Below, piece by piece: positions 49,701 through 58,331 of a DNA stretch of 64,000 nt. Position 1 is the first letter of the stretch; every line of letters begins with the position of its first letter. The notes below the pieces were generated by a model. The model saw nothing but the letters and a program-made list of their open reading frames with translations, had not been told where the DNA came from and did no database searches. This stretch comes from Streptomyces griseus subsp. griseus (GTDB lineage: Bacteria > Actinomycetota > Actinomycetes > Streptomycetales > Streptomycetaceae): positions 75,568 through 139,567 of the forward strand of contig NZ_JOJE01000019.1 of the NCBI RefSeq assembly GCF_000720255.1, in the 5' to 3' direction. A program made the position numbers and the translations under genes.

Positions 49701-50798
49701 GCCCCATCCCCCACTGACACCGCCGAGGGTGATCCCACCTCCGTCCTCGCCCGCCTCACCCACCACATGGCCGCCGTCACCGGTCACTCCCCCGGGCGTA
49801 TCACCGCCACCACCGCTCTCGCCGACCTCGGCCTGGACTCGCTCATGGCCGTCCGTGTCCGCACCGCGCTGGAACGCGAGTGGGGAATCGAGGTACGCCT
49901 GCGGGACCTGCTCGGCGCCACCACCGTCGCGGAGGCCGCCGCCCGGATCGGGCGGGCGCTCCCCGCCGCGACGACCCCGCTGCGCACCCTGTGCGCCACC
50001 GGCTCCGGCGCCCCGCTCTTCCTGGTGCACGCGGCGGGCGGCCCCACGGACGTCTACCGGCCCCTCGTCGAACGGCTCGGCGGGGACCGGCCGGTGCACG
50101 GACTGGAGCGGATCGAGGACGCCCGCACCGTGCAGGAGAAGGCGCGCCGCTACGCCGAGGCGATCGCCGCGACCCATCCCGACGGGCCCTGTCTGCTGGG
50201 CGGCTGGTCCTTCGGCGGCTTCGTCGCCCAGGAGGCGGCCCGACAGCTCGCCGCCGCCGGGCGGGACGTGCGGTCGGTGGTGCTCATCGACTCCGTACGT
50301 CCCCTCCCCCAGCCCGGCCGCACGCCGGACGACCGGATCCGCGACCACTTCACGGGCTTCGCCCGCCATGTCGCCGAGACGTACGGGGTGCTCCTGAAGC
50401 TGCCGTACGACGAGCTGGTGGCGACGGCGGACGACGGTGAGCGCATCGACACCGTGCTGCGGGCCCTGCGCGAGGCCGCCGACCTGCCGCCCGCGGCGCT
50501 GGCGCACCAGCGCGCCTCCTACCTGGACCTCAGGATCGGGGAGGCCCACCGCCCGGGCCGCTACGAAGGCCGGGTGCTCCTGTACCGGGCCACCGACCCC
50601 GCCCCGCACACGGTGCGCGACCCCGCCTACGAGCGGGACGACGAGGCGCTCGGCTGGGACGAGGTCTGCCCGCGCCTGGAGGTCGTACCGGTGGCCGGGC
50701 ACCACCTGTCGCTGCTGGACCCGCCGCACGTCGACGCGATCGCCGCCCATCTGCGACGGGCGGTCGCGGAGCGGAGCCGGGCCGCCGAGAGCCGATGA
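46794..50798 (+). CDS. Pks13-like polyketide synthase, ACP-KS-AT-ACP-TE
   Basis: 1334 aa; ATG overlaps the FAAL stop. Domains: N-terminal ACP at residues 7-80 with LGMSSRDAVAL (pantetheine Ser about 41), the form that pairs with FAALs; KS 98-515 with VDTACSSSL (Cys263), VEAHGTGT (His398) and NLGHLESAAG (His438); AT about 620-900 with FSGYGSQW and GHSMGEVAAAV (Ser708); second ACP 982-1055 with LGLDSLMAV (Ser1016); thioesterase 1070-1334 with LLGGWSFGGF (Ser1139) and HHLSLLD. No KR, DH, ER or MT, so one Claisen-type condensation giving a beta-keto product is predicted. The order is that of mycobacterial Pks13 (about 1733 aa), though this one is shorter. Confidence 0.93.
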   Translation: MTAADGDALRRLVMERVARWSGTDPGDLPTDRPLADLGMSSRDAVALAGELSVALGRELPSTLLWEAPTVEALVARLAESAQESGPTGRTAPASYSGEPVAVIGIGCRLPGGVHGPADYWRLLTEGVDAIRRVPEDRWRDFTAFPPADALPHGGYLDDVAGFDADFFRVSPREATVMDPQQRMLLEVVRETLDHAAVPAASLAGTATGVFVGVSAPEYGQLTGADPAAVDPWAPAGGALSVAAGRLAYTLDARGPSLAVDTACSSSLVAVHQACLSLRAGESDTAIAAGVNVLLSPAVTVAFRRAGALAPDGRCKPFSAAADGIGRGEGCAAVLLKRLSDAERDGDRVLAVIRASAVNSDGRSNGLLAPNPAAQQALLETAYARAGLTPAHVDLVEAHGTGTPLGDPIEAGALAAVLGRDRDPDQPLLLGSVKGNLGHLESAAGVAGLVKTVLALHHDLIPPSLHCADGSSLGDERLRVVTEPEPWPRYGGTATAGVSGFGFGGTNAHAVLEEWRPGTLSPPPSDEPAARLHLLSDTDADRLRDTASRLSDWLRTPEGSAARPADVARTLAGRTGRGPVRAAVAARQGAELADALGALAAGRADSRVVTDDRDRVGRGPVWVFSGYGSQWAGMGRRLLAEEPAFAAAVEKLDAQLAPEWGLSLHDHLATGAELDRLEVAQPVLFGLQLALAELWRSYGVEPVAVIGHSMGEVAAAVCAGALEVPEAARVIAVRARLLSGLRGGAMAVVDVTDSELDALRREFPEVHVAVHSSPRQKVVTGEEDSVARLVRRLEERGRAARAMRVVGAGHSPQVDALLPELTEALSDVRGRRPRVPVYSTVLDDPRGECVFDAAHWAANLRRPVRLDRALAAAAADGHTAFVEVSPHPVLPGAVCDTVPDALFVGTLRRDADDSAAFAGRLGALYAAGQRLPRPSGQVIDLPVPRWRHVRYWWTDGRAPVTSVPAPRPAQAPSPTDTAEGDPTSVLARLTHHMAAVTGHSPGRITATTALADLGLDSLMAVRVRTALEREWGIEVRLRDLLGATTVAEAAARIGRALPAATTPLRTLCATGSGAPLFLVHAAGGPTDVYRPLVERLGGDRPVHGLERIEDARTVQEKARRYAEAIAATHPDGPCLLGGWSFGGFVAQEAARQLAAAGRDVRSVVLIDSVRPLPQPGRTPDDRIRDHFTGFARHVAETYGVLLKLPYDELVATADDGERIDTVLRALREAADLPPAALAHQRASYLDLRIGEAHRPGRYEGRVLLYRATDPAPHTVRDPAYERDDEALGWDEVCPRLEVVPVAGHHLSLLDPPHVDAIAAHLRRAVAERSRAAESR

Positions 50799-50859
50799 CA
50801 CCGGCCGACCCGCACACCACCGACCCCCACTTCGCCGCCCCGCACCCCGAGGAGCCCCC

Positions 50860-51807
50860 ATGTCCGACCGCACCACCGGCGTCTCCCGACGCGCCGTCAC
50901 CCAGGCCGCGACGGCCGCCGCCCTGGCCGTCCTGTTCGGCGCCACGACCGCCACCGGCCGCGCCCGGGCCGCCACCACCCGCCTCGGACCGCGCACCCTG
51001 GACGTGTCCGTCGCCTCCGCCGCGCTGGGCCGCAGCGCGCCGGTACGGCTGGTCCTCCCGACCGGATTCGACTCTCAGCCCGCGCGCACCTATCCCGTGC
51101 TGTACCTGCTGCACGGGGCCCACGACGACTACACGTCCTGGACCCGGGAGACGGACATCGAGGCCTTCACGGCGGGCCGCGACCTGATCGTGGCGATGCC
51201 GGACGCGGGCCCCACGGGCATTCCCACCGCGTGGCGCGGCGGACCCGACTACGAGACGTTCCAGCTGAAGGAGGTCCCGGCGCTGCTGGCGCGCGACTAC
51301 CGGGCGTCCGGTGTGCGGGCGGTCGCCGGGGTGTCCACCGGCGGCTACGGGGCGATGGCACACGCGGCCCGCCACCCGGGCATGTTCGCCGCGGCGGCCT
51401 CCTACAGCGGCATCCTCGACACCACCGCGCCCGGCGTGCCGAGCATCCTGGACGCCATCGTGGCCCGGGAGAACCTGCCGCCACTGTCCCTGTGGGGCAA
51501 CCCGGTCCTGAACCTCCTCACCTGGCGCGACTTCAACCCGCGCAACCGCGCCGAGGGGCTGCGCGGCACCCCGCTGTACGTCTCCAGCGGCAGCGGGGTC
51601 GCGGGCGGCAGCGGCGACTGGTTCCCCGAGGCGCTGGAGAGCGCCCTGTGGCCCTCCGCCCACTTCTTCACCGACGCGCTCGCGCTGCTGCGCATCCCGG
51701 CCACCGTCCACTACTACGCGGGAGGAGGACACAGCTGGACCTACTGGAAACGGGAGTTCACCGCGTCATGGCCGATGCTCGCCCGTGCGCTGGGGGTGCC
51801 GGAGTGA
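50860..51807 (+). CDS. Secreted esterase-D/antigen-85-type acyltransferase or esterase
   Basis: 315 aa from ATG 50860 with GAGGAG 5 nt upstream, 61 bp after the PKS. The N-terminus has a twin-arginine-like signal (SRRAVTQAATAAALAVLFG) ending RARA. PF00756 fold: YPVLYLLHGAHDDYTSWT, nucleophile Ser in AGVSTGGYGAMAHAARHPGMF, and HYYAGGGHSWTYWKREF with the catalytic His. HSWxYW is shared with mycolyltransferases (Ag85) and esterase D relatives. Placed after a Pks13-like gene, it may move the lipid product onto an acceptor outside the cell; plain esterase activity is the alternative. Confidence 0.85.
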   Translation: MSDRTTGVSRRAVTQAATAAALAVLFGATTATGRARAATTRLGPRTLDVSVASAALGRSAPVRLVLPTGFDSQPARTYPVLYLLHGAHDDYTSWTRETDIEAFTAGRDLIVAMPDAGPTGIPTAWRGGPDYETFQLKEVPALLARDYRASGVRAVAGVSTGGYGAMAHAARHPGMFAAAASYSGILDTTAPGVPSILDAIVARENLPPLSLWGNPVLNLLTWRDFNPRNRAEGLRGTPLYVSSGSGVAGGSGDWFPEALESALWPSAHFFTDALALLRIPATVHYYAGGGHSWTYWKREFTASWPMLARALGVPE

Positions 51808-51929
51808 TGTCGGTGCCGTCGGGGCACGGAACGGAGCGCAGGGGACGTCCGTCAAACTCAGGACTTCCCACTCGCCCCGGGGGCAACGTCCCGCGGGTGA
51901 GCCGCTTCCGGGTGAAAGGAGTGTCCGCC

Positions 51930-53150
51930 GTGGCTGTCCCCACCCCGCACGAAGTGCCGGACGAGCTCGGAGCCGCATCGGTGCCACCGGGTCTGGCCGA
52001 GCTGCTGCGCGCCGAACTCGAGGCCGTGGCCGACGAGGTGGAGGAGGAGGTCCGCAGACAGGTCCCCGAGTACGCCCGGCCGGCCGACGGCGCCTACGGC
52101 AAGCACATCAGGTCAGGGGTGGTGCAGGCACTGACCCTGTTCGTCGATCACATCGCCGACCCGCGCGGGCAGGGCGAGTCGATCGCCGCGACGTACTACG
52201 AGCTGGGGCGCCTGGAGGCGCTGGAGGGTCGCAGCCTGGACGCGCTGCAGTCCGCGCTGCGGGTCGGCGGGCTGCATGCCTGGCGGCGGCTGGGACGTAC
52301 GGCCGAGCAGCTCGGGCTGGACTCCACGGTCATGGCCGCGCTGGGCGAACTGAGCATGCGGACGGTCCACGAGGTCGCGGAGGCGGCCGCGGCCGGGTAC
52401 GCGGAGGCCCAGCTGCGCAGTACGGACGAGCTGGAGCGGCGCCGCAGACGCCTGCTCGACCTGCTCCTCGAGGAGGGGCCGGTGTCCCTGGAGGCCGTGC
52501 AGGGGATGGCGCACGGCGCGCGCTGGTCGGTGCCGCGACATGTGGCGGTCGTCGCGCTGGCGGCCACCGCGGACCAGCGCGAGGAGGACCGGCCGCTGGC
52601 CGCCGCGGGCGCGCTGGTGGACATGGAGTCGCGGCCGCCGCGCATGCTGGTGCCCGACCCGGACGGTTCCGGCCGCTTCGGCGGCCGGGCGTTCGCGCTG
52701 GCGCTGCGTGGACGGCCGGCGGCGATCGGGCCGACGGTGCCGCTGACTCAGGCCTCGCAGTCGTTGCACTGGGCCACCCGGGCCCTGGGGCTGATGGGCC
52801 GCGGCATCCTGCCCCGGCAGGGTGTGGTGCGCTGCGCAGACCATCTGTCGACGCTGCTGCTGCACGGCGACGAACCGCTTCTCCGCCAGTTGCAGGCCAG
52901 GGCCCTCGCTCCCCTCGACGCGGTCTCGGCGGGGCAGCGGCCCCGGCTCGCCGAGACATTGCTGGCCTGGCTGCTCAGCGGCAGCAACGTCCCCGACGTG
53001 GCGGCCCGTCTGCACATCCATCCGCAGACCGTCCGCTACCGCCTGCGCCAGCTGGAGAAGCTCTTCGGCGACGCCCTGCACGACCCCGACGCGCGCCTGG
53101 ATCTCGTCCTCGCGCTGCGCGCGGAGGCGCTGCGGGGACAGGACACGTAA
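51930..53150 (+). CDS. PucR/CdaR-type transcriptional regulator
   Basis: 406 aa from GTG 51930 with AAAGGAG 9 nt upstream. The N-terminal about 170 residues are helical (LLRAELEAVADEVEEEVRRQ, LQSALRVGGLHAWRRLG), a middle GGDEF-like region follows, and the C-terminus is the PucR HTH: TLLAWLLSGSNVPDVAARLH, HPQTVRYRLRQLEKLFGDAL. It lies 122 bp after the esterase gene in the same direction and before the cutinase, so it is a candidate regulator of this cluster. Confidence 0.86.
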   Translation: MAVPTPHEVPDELGAASVPPGLAELLRAELEAVADEVEEEVRRQVPEYARPADGAYGKHIRSGVVQALTLFVDHIADPRGQGESIAATYYELGRLEALEGRSLDALQSALRVGGLHAWRRLGRTAEQLGLDSTVMAALGELSMRTVHEVAEAAAAGYAEAQLRSTDELERRRRRLLDLLLEEGPVSLEAVQGMAHGARWSVPRHVAVVALAATADQREEDRPLAAAGALVDMESRPPRMLVPDPDGSGRFGGRAFALALRGRPAAIGPTVPLTQASQSLHWATRALGLMGRGILPRQGVVRCADHLSTLLLHGDEPLLRQLQARALAPLDAVSAGQRPRLAETLLAWLLSGSNVPDVAARLHIHPQTVRYRLRQLEKLFGDALHDPDARLDLVLALRAEALRGQDT

Positions 53151-53301
53151 GGGATTCTTTCCGGGCCACCCACTCACGGCAGAACAAAAAGACGCGGCGA
53201 TTCTGAATTCCCGTTCATAACACCCCGTCAGACAACGCGCATACCTTCGGGACCGACCTTCTCCCCCGGGCGCATCGCGCCCCACCCCACAAAGGATCCC
53301 C

Positions 53302-53943
53302 ATGCGCATCCGCTTGTGTCTCGCCGCGCTCTCGCTGGTCGGCGGGGCCGGTCTTGCCGGGCTCTCGGCGCCCGCCGCGTCGGCCGCGGCCTGTTCGGAC
53401 ATCGACGTCGTCGCAGCTCGTGGCACATTCGAACCGGGCACGCTCGGTTTCATCGTCGGCGACCCGGTGTACTCCGCGCTGCAGAAGAAACTGACGGGCC
53501 GGAGCCTGTCCAGCTACAAGGTGAACTACCCCGCGGACCTCTCCCTCACTTCCGCCGCGCAGGGAAATTCGGACCTTGTGAACCACGTCAAGAGCCAGGC
53601 CGCGGCGTGCCCCAATCAGCGTTTCCTTCTCGTCGGCTATTCGCAGGGCGCGAACGTCGTCGACAACTCGATCGGCATCAGCAGCGCCGGCGCGGTGGTC
53701 GGCAGCCCCATCGTGGCCACCATCCCCGCCGCGCTGGAGCCGAAGGTCGCCGCGGTGCTGCTGTTCGGCAACCCGATCCGGGCCCTCGGCAAGAGCGTCA
53801 CCGGCACCTACCAGAGCCGTACCTTCGACACCTGCGCGAAGGGTGACCCCATCTGCGAGAACGGCGGGGGTGACGTGGGGGCGCACCTGAGCTACCGGGA
53901 CGACGCCGACGCGGCGGCCGCGTTCGCCGCCGGGAAGGTCTGA
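53302..53943 (+). CDS. Secreted cutinase-family hydrolase
   Basis: 213 aa with AAAGGATCC before ATG 53302. Signal peptide ends SAPAASAAACSD. Cutinase motifs: DIDVVAARGTFEPG, nucleophile Ser in FLLVGYSQGANVV, TFDTCAKGDPICENGGG with the catalytic Asp region, and His in DVGAHLSYRDD. Four cysteines fit two disulfides. Cutinases hydrolyse cutin, triglycerides or phospholipids. The mycolate locus of mycobacteria also includes a cutinase-like protein (Rv3802c); here the gene comes after the Pks13-like cluster and PucR gene. Confidence 0.9.
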   Translation: MRIRLCLAALSLVGGAGLAGLSAPAASAAACSDIDVVAARGTFEPGTLGFIVGDPVYSALQKKLTGRSLSSYKVNYPADLSLTSAAQGNSDLVNHVKSQAAACPNQRFLLVGYSQGANVVDNSIGISSAGAVVGSPIVATIPAALEPKVAAVLLFGNPIRALGKSVTGTYQSRTFDTCAKGDPICENGGGDVGAHLSYRDDADAAAAFAAGKV

Positions 53944-53968
53944 GCGCGCCGCATCTGAGCACACCGGT

Positions 53969-53999
53969 GGGGCCCGGGAGGATCGTCCTCCCGGGCCCC
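53969..53999. terminator. Perfect 14-bp hairpin between convergent genes
   Basis: GGGGCCCGGGAGGA (53969-53982), TCG loop, TCCTCCCGGGCCCC (53986-53999), between the stops at 53943 and 54013. Confidence 0.85.
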
Positions 54000-54012
54000 T
54001 CGGCCGTGCGGG

Positions 54013-55734
54013 CTAGCGGGCGAACGCGGCCAGGTTGGTGGAGACCGGCTCGGGGCGCCCGTTGTTCTGCGCCGGTGCCGCGGTCAGCACGTCGAGGTGC
54101 TGGTAGCCGTCGGCGACCACGGGGTGCAGGTCGGCCGGGACGCGGCCCGCCAGCAGCCCGTCACCGGCGAGCACGGTGAGGGTCGGGTTGGCCTTGAGCC
54201 CGTCGGGGTGCACGACGAGCCGCTTCACCTGCGGGGAGGTGGCCAGCTGGATGTCGGTGACCAGCTTGGTCGGGAAGTACTGCTCGGTGAAGTCCAGCGG
54301 CTGCTCCGCCAGGCTGCGCGCCAGTTCCCGGACGTCGGTGACCTCCTTGCCCGCGCCGGTGAACGGGGTGCCGTCGGCCGACCGGTAGTCGGGGTCGTCG
54401 GGGGCGCCGACCCGGTCGTAGTTGCGCCAGGTGTACAGCGGCCCGCCCGGCTGGTCCGGGATGGCCTTGTACGCGGTGCCGTACAGGCCCGGCTGGGCGG
54501 TGCCGCCGTTGGCGACGGGGAAGCTCTTGTCGGCGATCTGCCCGCCGTCGAAGAAGCCGACGCTGCTCTGGAGGAACGCCAGGGGTACGGAGTTGTCGTC
54601 CAGCAGCGCCCCGAGCACCGCGGCGTTGGTGAGCCGGAAGTCCTTCACCGCGGGCGAGCCGGTGAGGAACGCGGCGGCGTCCTTGGAGAACAGGAAGCGG
54701 TTGGTGGCCTCGATGTTGACATTGGAGGGGAGGTAGCGGGGCAGGTCGGCCTCACCGCCCGGATCGTTGACGGCGCCCAGGCCCGCGATGGCGAGCAGGG
54801 TCATGGTCTCGGGGTTGAGCAGCACCGGCGCGGACAGGGTGCGCGACAGTACTCCGGTGTCGAGCCCGGCCTGGACCACGCCGTACCCGAGGCCGATGTC
54901 GGGCAGGTTGGTGTCGTCGGGGATGCTGCCGCTGAGGTCGCCGAGTGAGGTGGAGACGGTGGTGTCCAGGGCGAAGTAGCCGGCGCACTGCTGGTACCCG
55001 GCGTCCGCCGTGGTGGCGCGGTTGCCGTCGAAGTCGGCGGCCGCGAAGTAGCCGGTGATCACGCCGCCGAGGGAGTGCCCGCCGCAGAGCACCTTCCGCT
55101 TGCGCAGGCCCTGGTCGGGCAGTTCGGCGGCGAGCAGGTCGTACTGGTCGCGGACGGTCTGCTCGATGCCGAGTTTCGCCATCCAGCCGAGTTCGCCGTT
55201 GCCGGCGTACCCGGGGAAGGCGCGGCCGTCGACCTTCTTGCCCCGGTAGTAGTAGTCGACGGCGGTGTGCTGGTCGCCGGAGGCGATCCCGGTGCGGTCC
55301 TCCAGGCAGTTGGAGCGCCGGTCCAGGGCCCAGAACTCGATGTGCCGCCCCTGTCCGGCGGCGCGTGCCACGGTGTTGCGGGCGACGCTGTCGAAGGCCC
55401 CGGCCCCCTCCAGGATGCCGGGCTGGGCGACGAGGATCCGGTCGGCGTCGGCCGACGCGGCGGGGCCGTCGGCGGAGCGGTAGCGCAGGTACGACAGCCA
55501 GTCGCACGCCGCCGGGCGCGCGCCGAACGACGTCGGCAGCGGCACCTTCACCCGCACCACCGACTCGACCGCCTGGGTGACGGGGGACGTCGACGCCACG
55601 GGTGTCTCGGTGCGGGCGTTCTGCCCTTGGGCCTGGGGCGCCGCGGCGGTGAGCGCGCCCGCGGTCAGCAGCGCCGCCAGTACGGTGCCCATGACCCGCC
55701 CTGTTCTTCCTCTGGTCCGATTCATCATGTCCAT
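54013..55734 (-). CDS. Secreted alpha/beta hydrolase (lipase-like)
   Basis: 573 aa from ATG 55734; ATGs at 55728 and 55725 are equally possible, and an in-frame start at 55794 is unlikely. Signal peptide: RVMGTVLAALLTAGALTAAA then QAQGQNA. The alpha/beta fold has LVAQPGILEGAGAFDSVARN, then LCGGHSLGGVITGYFAAADF with the nucleophile Ser in GHSLGG. HPVVADGYQHLDVLTAAP near the end supplies the likely His. The middle 250 residues are a large insertion or cap. Substrate unknown. It is convergent with the cutinase and may be unrelated to the Pks13-like cluster. Confidence 0.78.
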   Translation of the reverse strand: MDMMNRTRGRTGRVMGTVLAALLTAGALTAAAPQAQGQNARTETPVASTSPVTQAVESVVRVKVPLPTSFGARPAACDWLSYLRYRSADGPAASADADRILVAQPGILEGAGAFDSVARNTVARAAGQGRHIEFWALDRRSNCLEDRTGIASGDQHTAVDYYYRGKKVDGRAFPGYAGNGELGWMAKLGIEQTVRDQYDLLAAELPDQGLRKRKVLCGGHSLGGVITGYFAAADFDGNRATTADAGYQQCAGYFALDTTVSTSLGDLSGSIPDDTNLPDIGLGYGVVQAGLDTGVLSRTLSAPVLLNPETMTLLAIAGLGAVNDPGGEADLPRYLPSNVNIEATNRFLFSKDAAAFLTGSPAVKDFRLTNAAVLGALLDDNSVPLAFLQSSVGFFDGGQIADKSFPVANGGTAQPGLYGTAYKAIPDQPGGPLYTWRNYDRVGAPDDPDYRSADGTPFTGAGKEVTDVRELARSLAEQPLDFTEQYFPTKLVTDIQLATSPQVKRLVVHPDGLKANPTLTVLAGDGLLAGRVPADLHPVVADGYQHLDVLTAAPAQNNGRPEPVSTNLAAFAR

Positions 55735-55980
55735 GGCGGGACGGTAGGACCGCGACGGGCGCCGGAGCAGGCGGTACTCACAGGAACGCAGCATCCCGGT
55801 GAGGCCTTGTCATCGGGCCACATCGAGGGTCGCCGGGCACGGACCGGGTCCCGGGCGCCACCCTCGGCGAGCCCCGCGACGGGAGCGGCGGCACGTTTCG
55901 CGCAGCCGCCCGTTGTCGGGCGTAACGTCCGGGTATGAGCAAGGCGTAGGACGCGCGAGGACACCGGACCGGAGGGCGCG

Positions 55981-58101
55981 ATGTCCGGGATCGAGCAGGC
56001 GACGGGGATCGTCGGGGCCGTGGACGACGACCTGGGGGCGGCCCTGGCCGAAACGGTGCGCCGCACCGGGGCTTCGGTGGGCGGTCTCTACCTGATCGAC
56101 GACGCGGGTCCGACGCTGCGCCTGGTGGCGCTGTGCGGTCTGCCGGTGGAGTTCACCGCGCCCTGGCAGCGGCTGCCGCTGACGGCGCCCGTGCCGGTCG
56201 CGGACGCGATCCGCGAGGACGGGCTGGTGTGGGTGGGCTCCCAGGACGAGATGGTCAGCCGCTACCCGCGGGCCGCCGCCGTGCTGCCCTACCGGTTCGC
56301 GCTCGCCGCGGCCCCGCTGACCGGGGCGCGCCGCAGCTGGGGCGGCATCGTCCTGATGTGGTCCGCCGATCACCCCCGGGAGGCCACGGCTCGCGAACGC
56401 GCCCACATCAGCGCCAGCGCCCGCCGTCTGGCCCGGCTGCTGGACGACTCCCCGCAGCCGCCCACGCTGCCCATGCGGCCGCGTGTGGTGCCGGTCGACA
56501 CGGTCCGCCACCCCCTCCAGACCGGTCTGGCCGCCGCCGACTACGCCGAGCGGCTGCCCGAAGGCGCGCTGGGCCTGGACCTGGAGGGCCGGATCACCTT
56601 CGTCACCTCGACCGCCGCCCGGTTGCTCGGGCGCGAGGCCGACCGGCTGTTGGGCACGCGCCCCTGGCAGTCGCTGCCGTGGATGGACGACCCCGTCTAC
56701 GAGGACCACTACCGCACGGCGGTCGTGAGCCGGGCCCCGGTCTCCTTCACCACGCTCTGCCCGCCGGACCACTGGCTGACGTTCGAGCTCCATCCGGACG
56801 GCAGCGGCATCAGCGCCAGGATCACGCCCACCCGGGACCCGGCCACGAACGGCTCACCGCCCGCGACCCCACCCCGGCCCGCCGCGGCCCCGACCGGCCG
56901 CCTGTACCAGCTGGTCCACCTGGCCGCCGCGCTCACCGAGACGGTGCGCGTGCACGACGTCGTCCGTCTCATCGCCGACCAGGTCCTGCCGGCGTTCGGT
57001 GCCGACGGTCTCGTGGTGTCCGCCGTCGACGCCGGCCGCCTCAGGATCATCGGCCACCACGGCTACTCCGACGACATCATCGAGCGCCTCGACGCCCTCC
57101 CGCTGGAGACCGACCTCACCCCCGCCGGCCAGGTCCTCGAGAGCGGCGTCCCCGCGTTCTTCGCCGACCCGGCGGAGATGTCCGGCAACTACCCCGGCGC
57201 GACCCGGATCAGCGGCAAACAGGCCTGGGCGTTCCTGCCCCTGACCATGTCGGGCCGCCCGGTGGGCTGCTGCATCCTGTCGTACGACCACCCGCACGTC
57301 TTCAGCTCCGACGAGCGCGCCGTGCTCACCTCCCTGGCCGGTCTGATCGCCCAGGCCCTGGACCGCGCCCGGCTCTACGACGCCCAGCACCGCCTGGTGG
57401 AGGAGCTCCAGCAGACCCTGCTCCCCCGCACGCTTCCGGTGCTGCCCGGGCTCGACGTCGCCGCGCAGTACCTGCCCGCCGGGCACGGGGTCGAGGTGGG
57501 CGGCGACTTCTACGACCTGCTCCGCCTCGACGCCACCACCGCCGCCGCGGTCATCGGCGACGTCGAGGGGCACAGCGTCGCCGCGGCCGCCCTCATGGGC
57601 CAGGTCCGTACGGCCATCCACGCCTTCGCGTCGGCGGGCTCGCCTCCCGACCAGGTGCTGGCCCGCACCAACCGGCTCCTCGCCGACCTGGACTCCGACC
57701 TGCTGGTCTCCTGCCTCTACGCGCACATCGACCTGGCCCGCCACGAACTGGTCCTCGTCAGCGCGGGCCACGTCCCCCCGCTGCTGCGCGCGGCCGACGG
57801 GCGCGCGCGTGTCCTGGACGTCGAACCAGGGCCGCTGCTGGGGGTCGACACCGGCGCCCAGTACCCCACGACCACGGCGGCCCTCCCCCCGGGCGCGACC
57901 CTGGCCCTGTACACCGACGGTCTTGTGGAACTCCCCCACTCCGACGTCACCCGGGCCACCACCGGCCTCGTACGGCACCTGGCCGAGACGGGCGACCGCG
58001 ACCTGGACGACCTGATCGGCAGTCTCGTCGACTGCGCCTGGCCGTCCGGCCACCGCACGGACGACATCAGCGTCCTGCTGCTGCGCTCCACTCGGAATTA
58101 G
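55981..58101 (+). CDS. GAF-PAS-GAF SpoIIE-type serine phosphatase
   Basis: 706 aa. Residues 10-155: first GAF (ASVGGLYLIDDAGPTLRLVA). Residues 190-275: PAS-like (LGLDLEGRITFVTSTAARLL, ITFVTSTAA). Residues 305-465: second GAF (FGADGLVVSAVDAGRLRIIG, AWAFLPLTMSGRPVGCCILS). Residues 470-700: RsbU/SpoIIE domain with all motifs: LQQTLLPRTLP, GGDFYDLL, IGDVEGHSVAAAALM, SAGHVPP, LYTDGLVEL, TDDISVLLL. It acts on a phosphorylated STAS antagonist of an unknown sigma switch. It is divergent from the lipase gene, with nothing else obvious in 55735-55980. Confidence 0.88.
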   Translation: MSGIEQATGIVGAVDDDLGAALAETVRRTGASVGGLYLIDDAGPTLRLVALCGLPVEFTAPWQRLPLTAPVPVADAIREDGLVWVGSQDEMVSRYPRAAAVLPYRFALAAAPLTGARRSWGGIVLMWSADHPREATARERAHISASARRLARLLDDSPQPPTLPMRPRVVPVDTVRHPLQTGLAAADYAERLPEGALGLDLEGRITFVTSTAARLLGREADRLLGTRPWQSLPWMDDPVYEDHYRTAVVSRAPVSFTTLCPPDHWLTFELHPDGSGISARITPTRDPATNGSPPATPPRPAAAPTGRLYQLVHLAAALTETVRVHDVVRLIADQVLPAFGADGLVVSAVDAGRLRIIGHHGYSDDIIERLDALPLETDLTPAGQVLESGVPAFFADPAEMSGNYPGATRISGKQAWAFLPLTMSGRPVGCCILSYDHPHVFSSDERAVLTSLAGLIAQALDRARLYDAQHRLVEELQQTLLPRTLPVLPGLDVAAQYLPAGHGVEVGGDFYDLLRLDATTAAAVIGDVEGHSVAAAALMGQVRTAIHAFASAGSPPDQVLARTNRLLADLDSDLLVSCLYAHIDLARHELVLVSAGHVPPLLRAADGRARVLDVEPGPLLGVDTGAQYPTTTAALPPGATLALYTDGLVELPHSDVTRATTGLVRHLAETGDRDLDDLIGSLVDCAWPSGHRTDDISVLLLRSTRN

Positions 58102-58331
58102 ACGTCGTCGGACGAGTTGTGGGAACTGTTCCGGCGGGTGGTGCAGTTGGTCGGGTCATCCGCCCGCAGGGCGGCGCCCGTCGGCCGGTGCCGTCAGCGG
58201 GTCTCGGCACGCCTGCCGCGTAGGCCGACGCTCGAGGTTTCGTCCTGGTCCTCGGTGATGCCGCACCGGCGTTCGGTCACCATCGAGACAGCGGTCCGCC
58301 GCTCGCCTTCTCGGTCGGGCGCGGCCCGCGC

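Noticed and set aside
43316..50798. Claim that the organism makes true mycolic acids
   Set aside because: No ketoreductase, no long-chain FAS-II set and no trehalose transfer evidence in the window; only the condensation-type gene set is seen.
46440..50996. 1518-codon open frame on the minus strand opposite the PKS gene
   Set aside because: High GC keeps the opposite strand open. The product is Arg/Gly/His-rich with no domains, while the plus strand encodes a full PKS.
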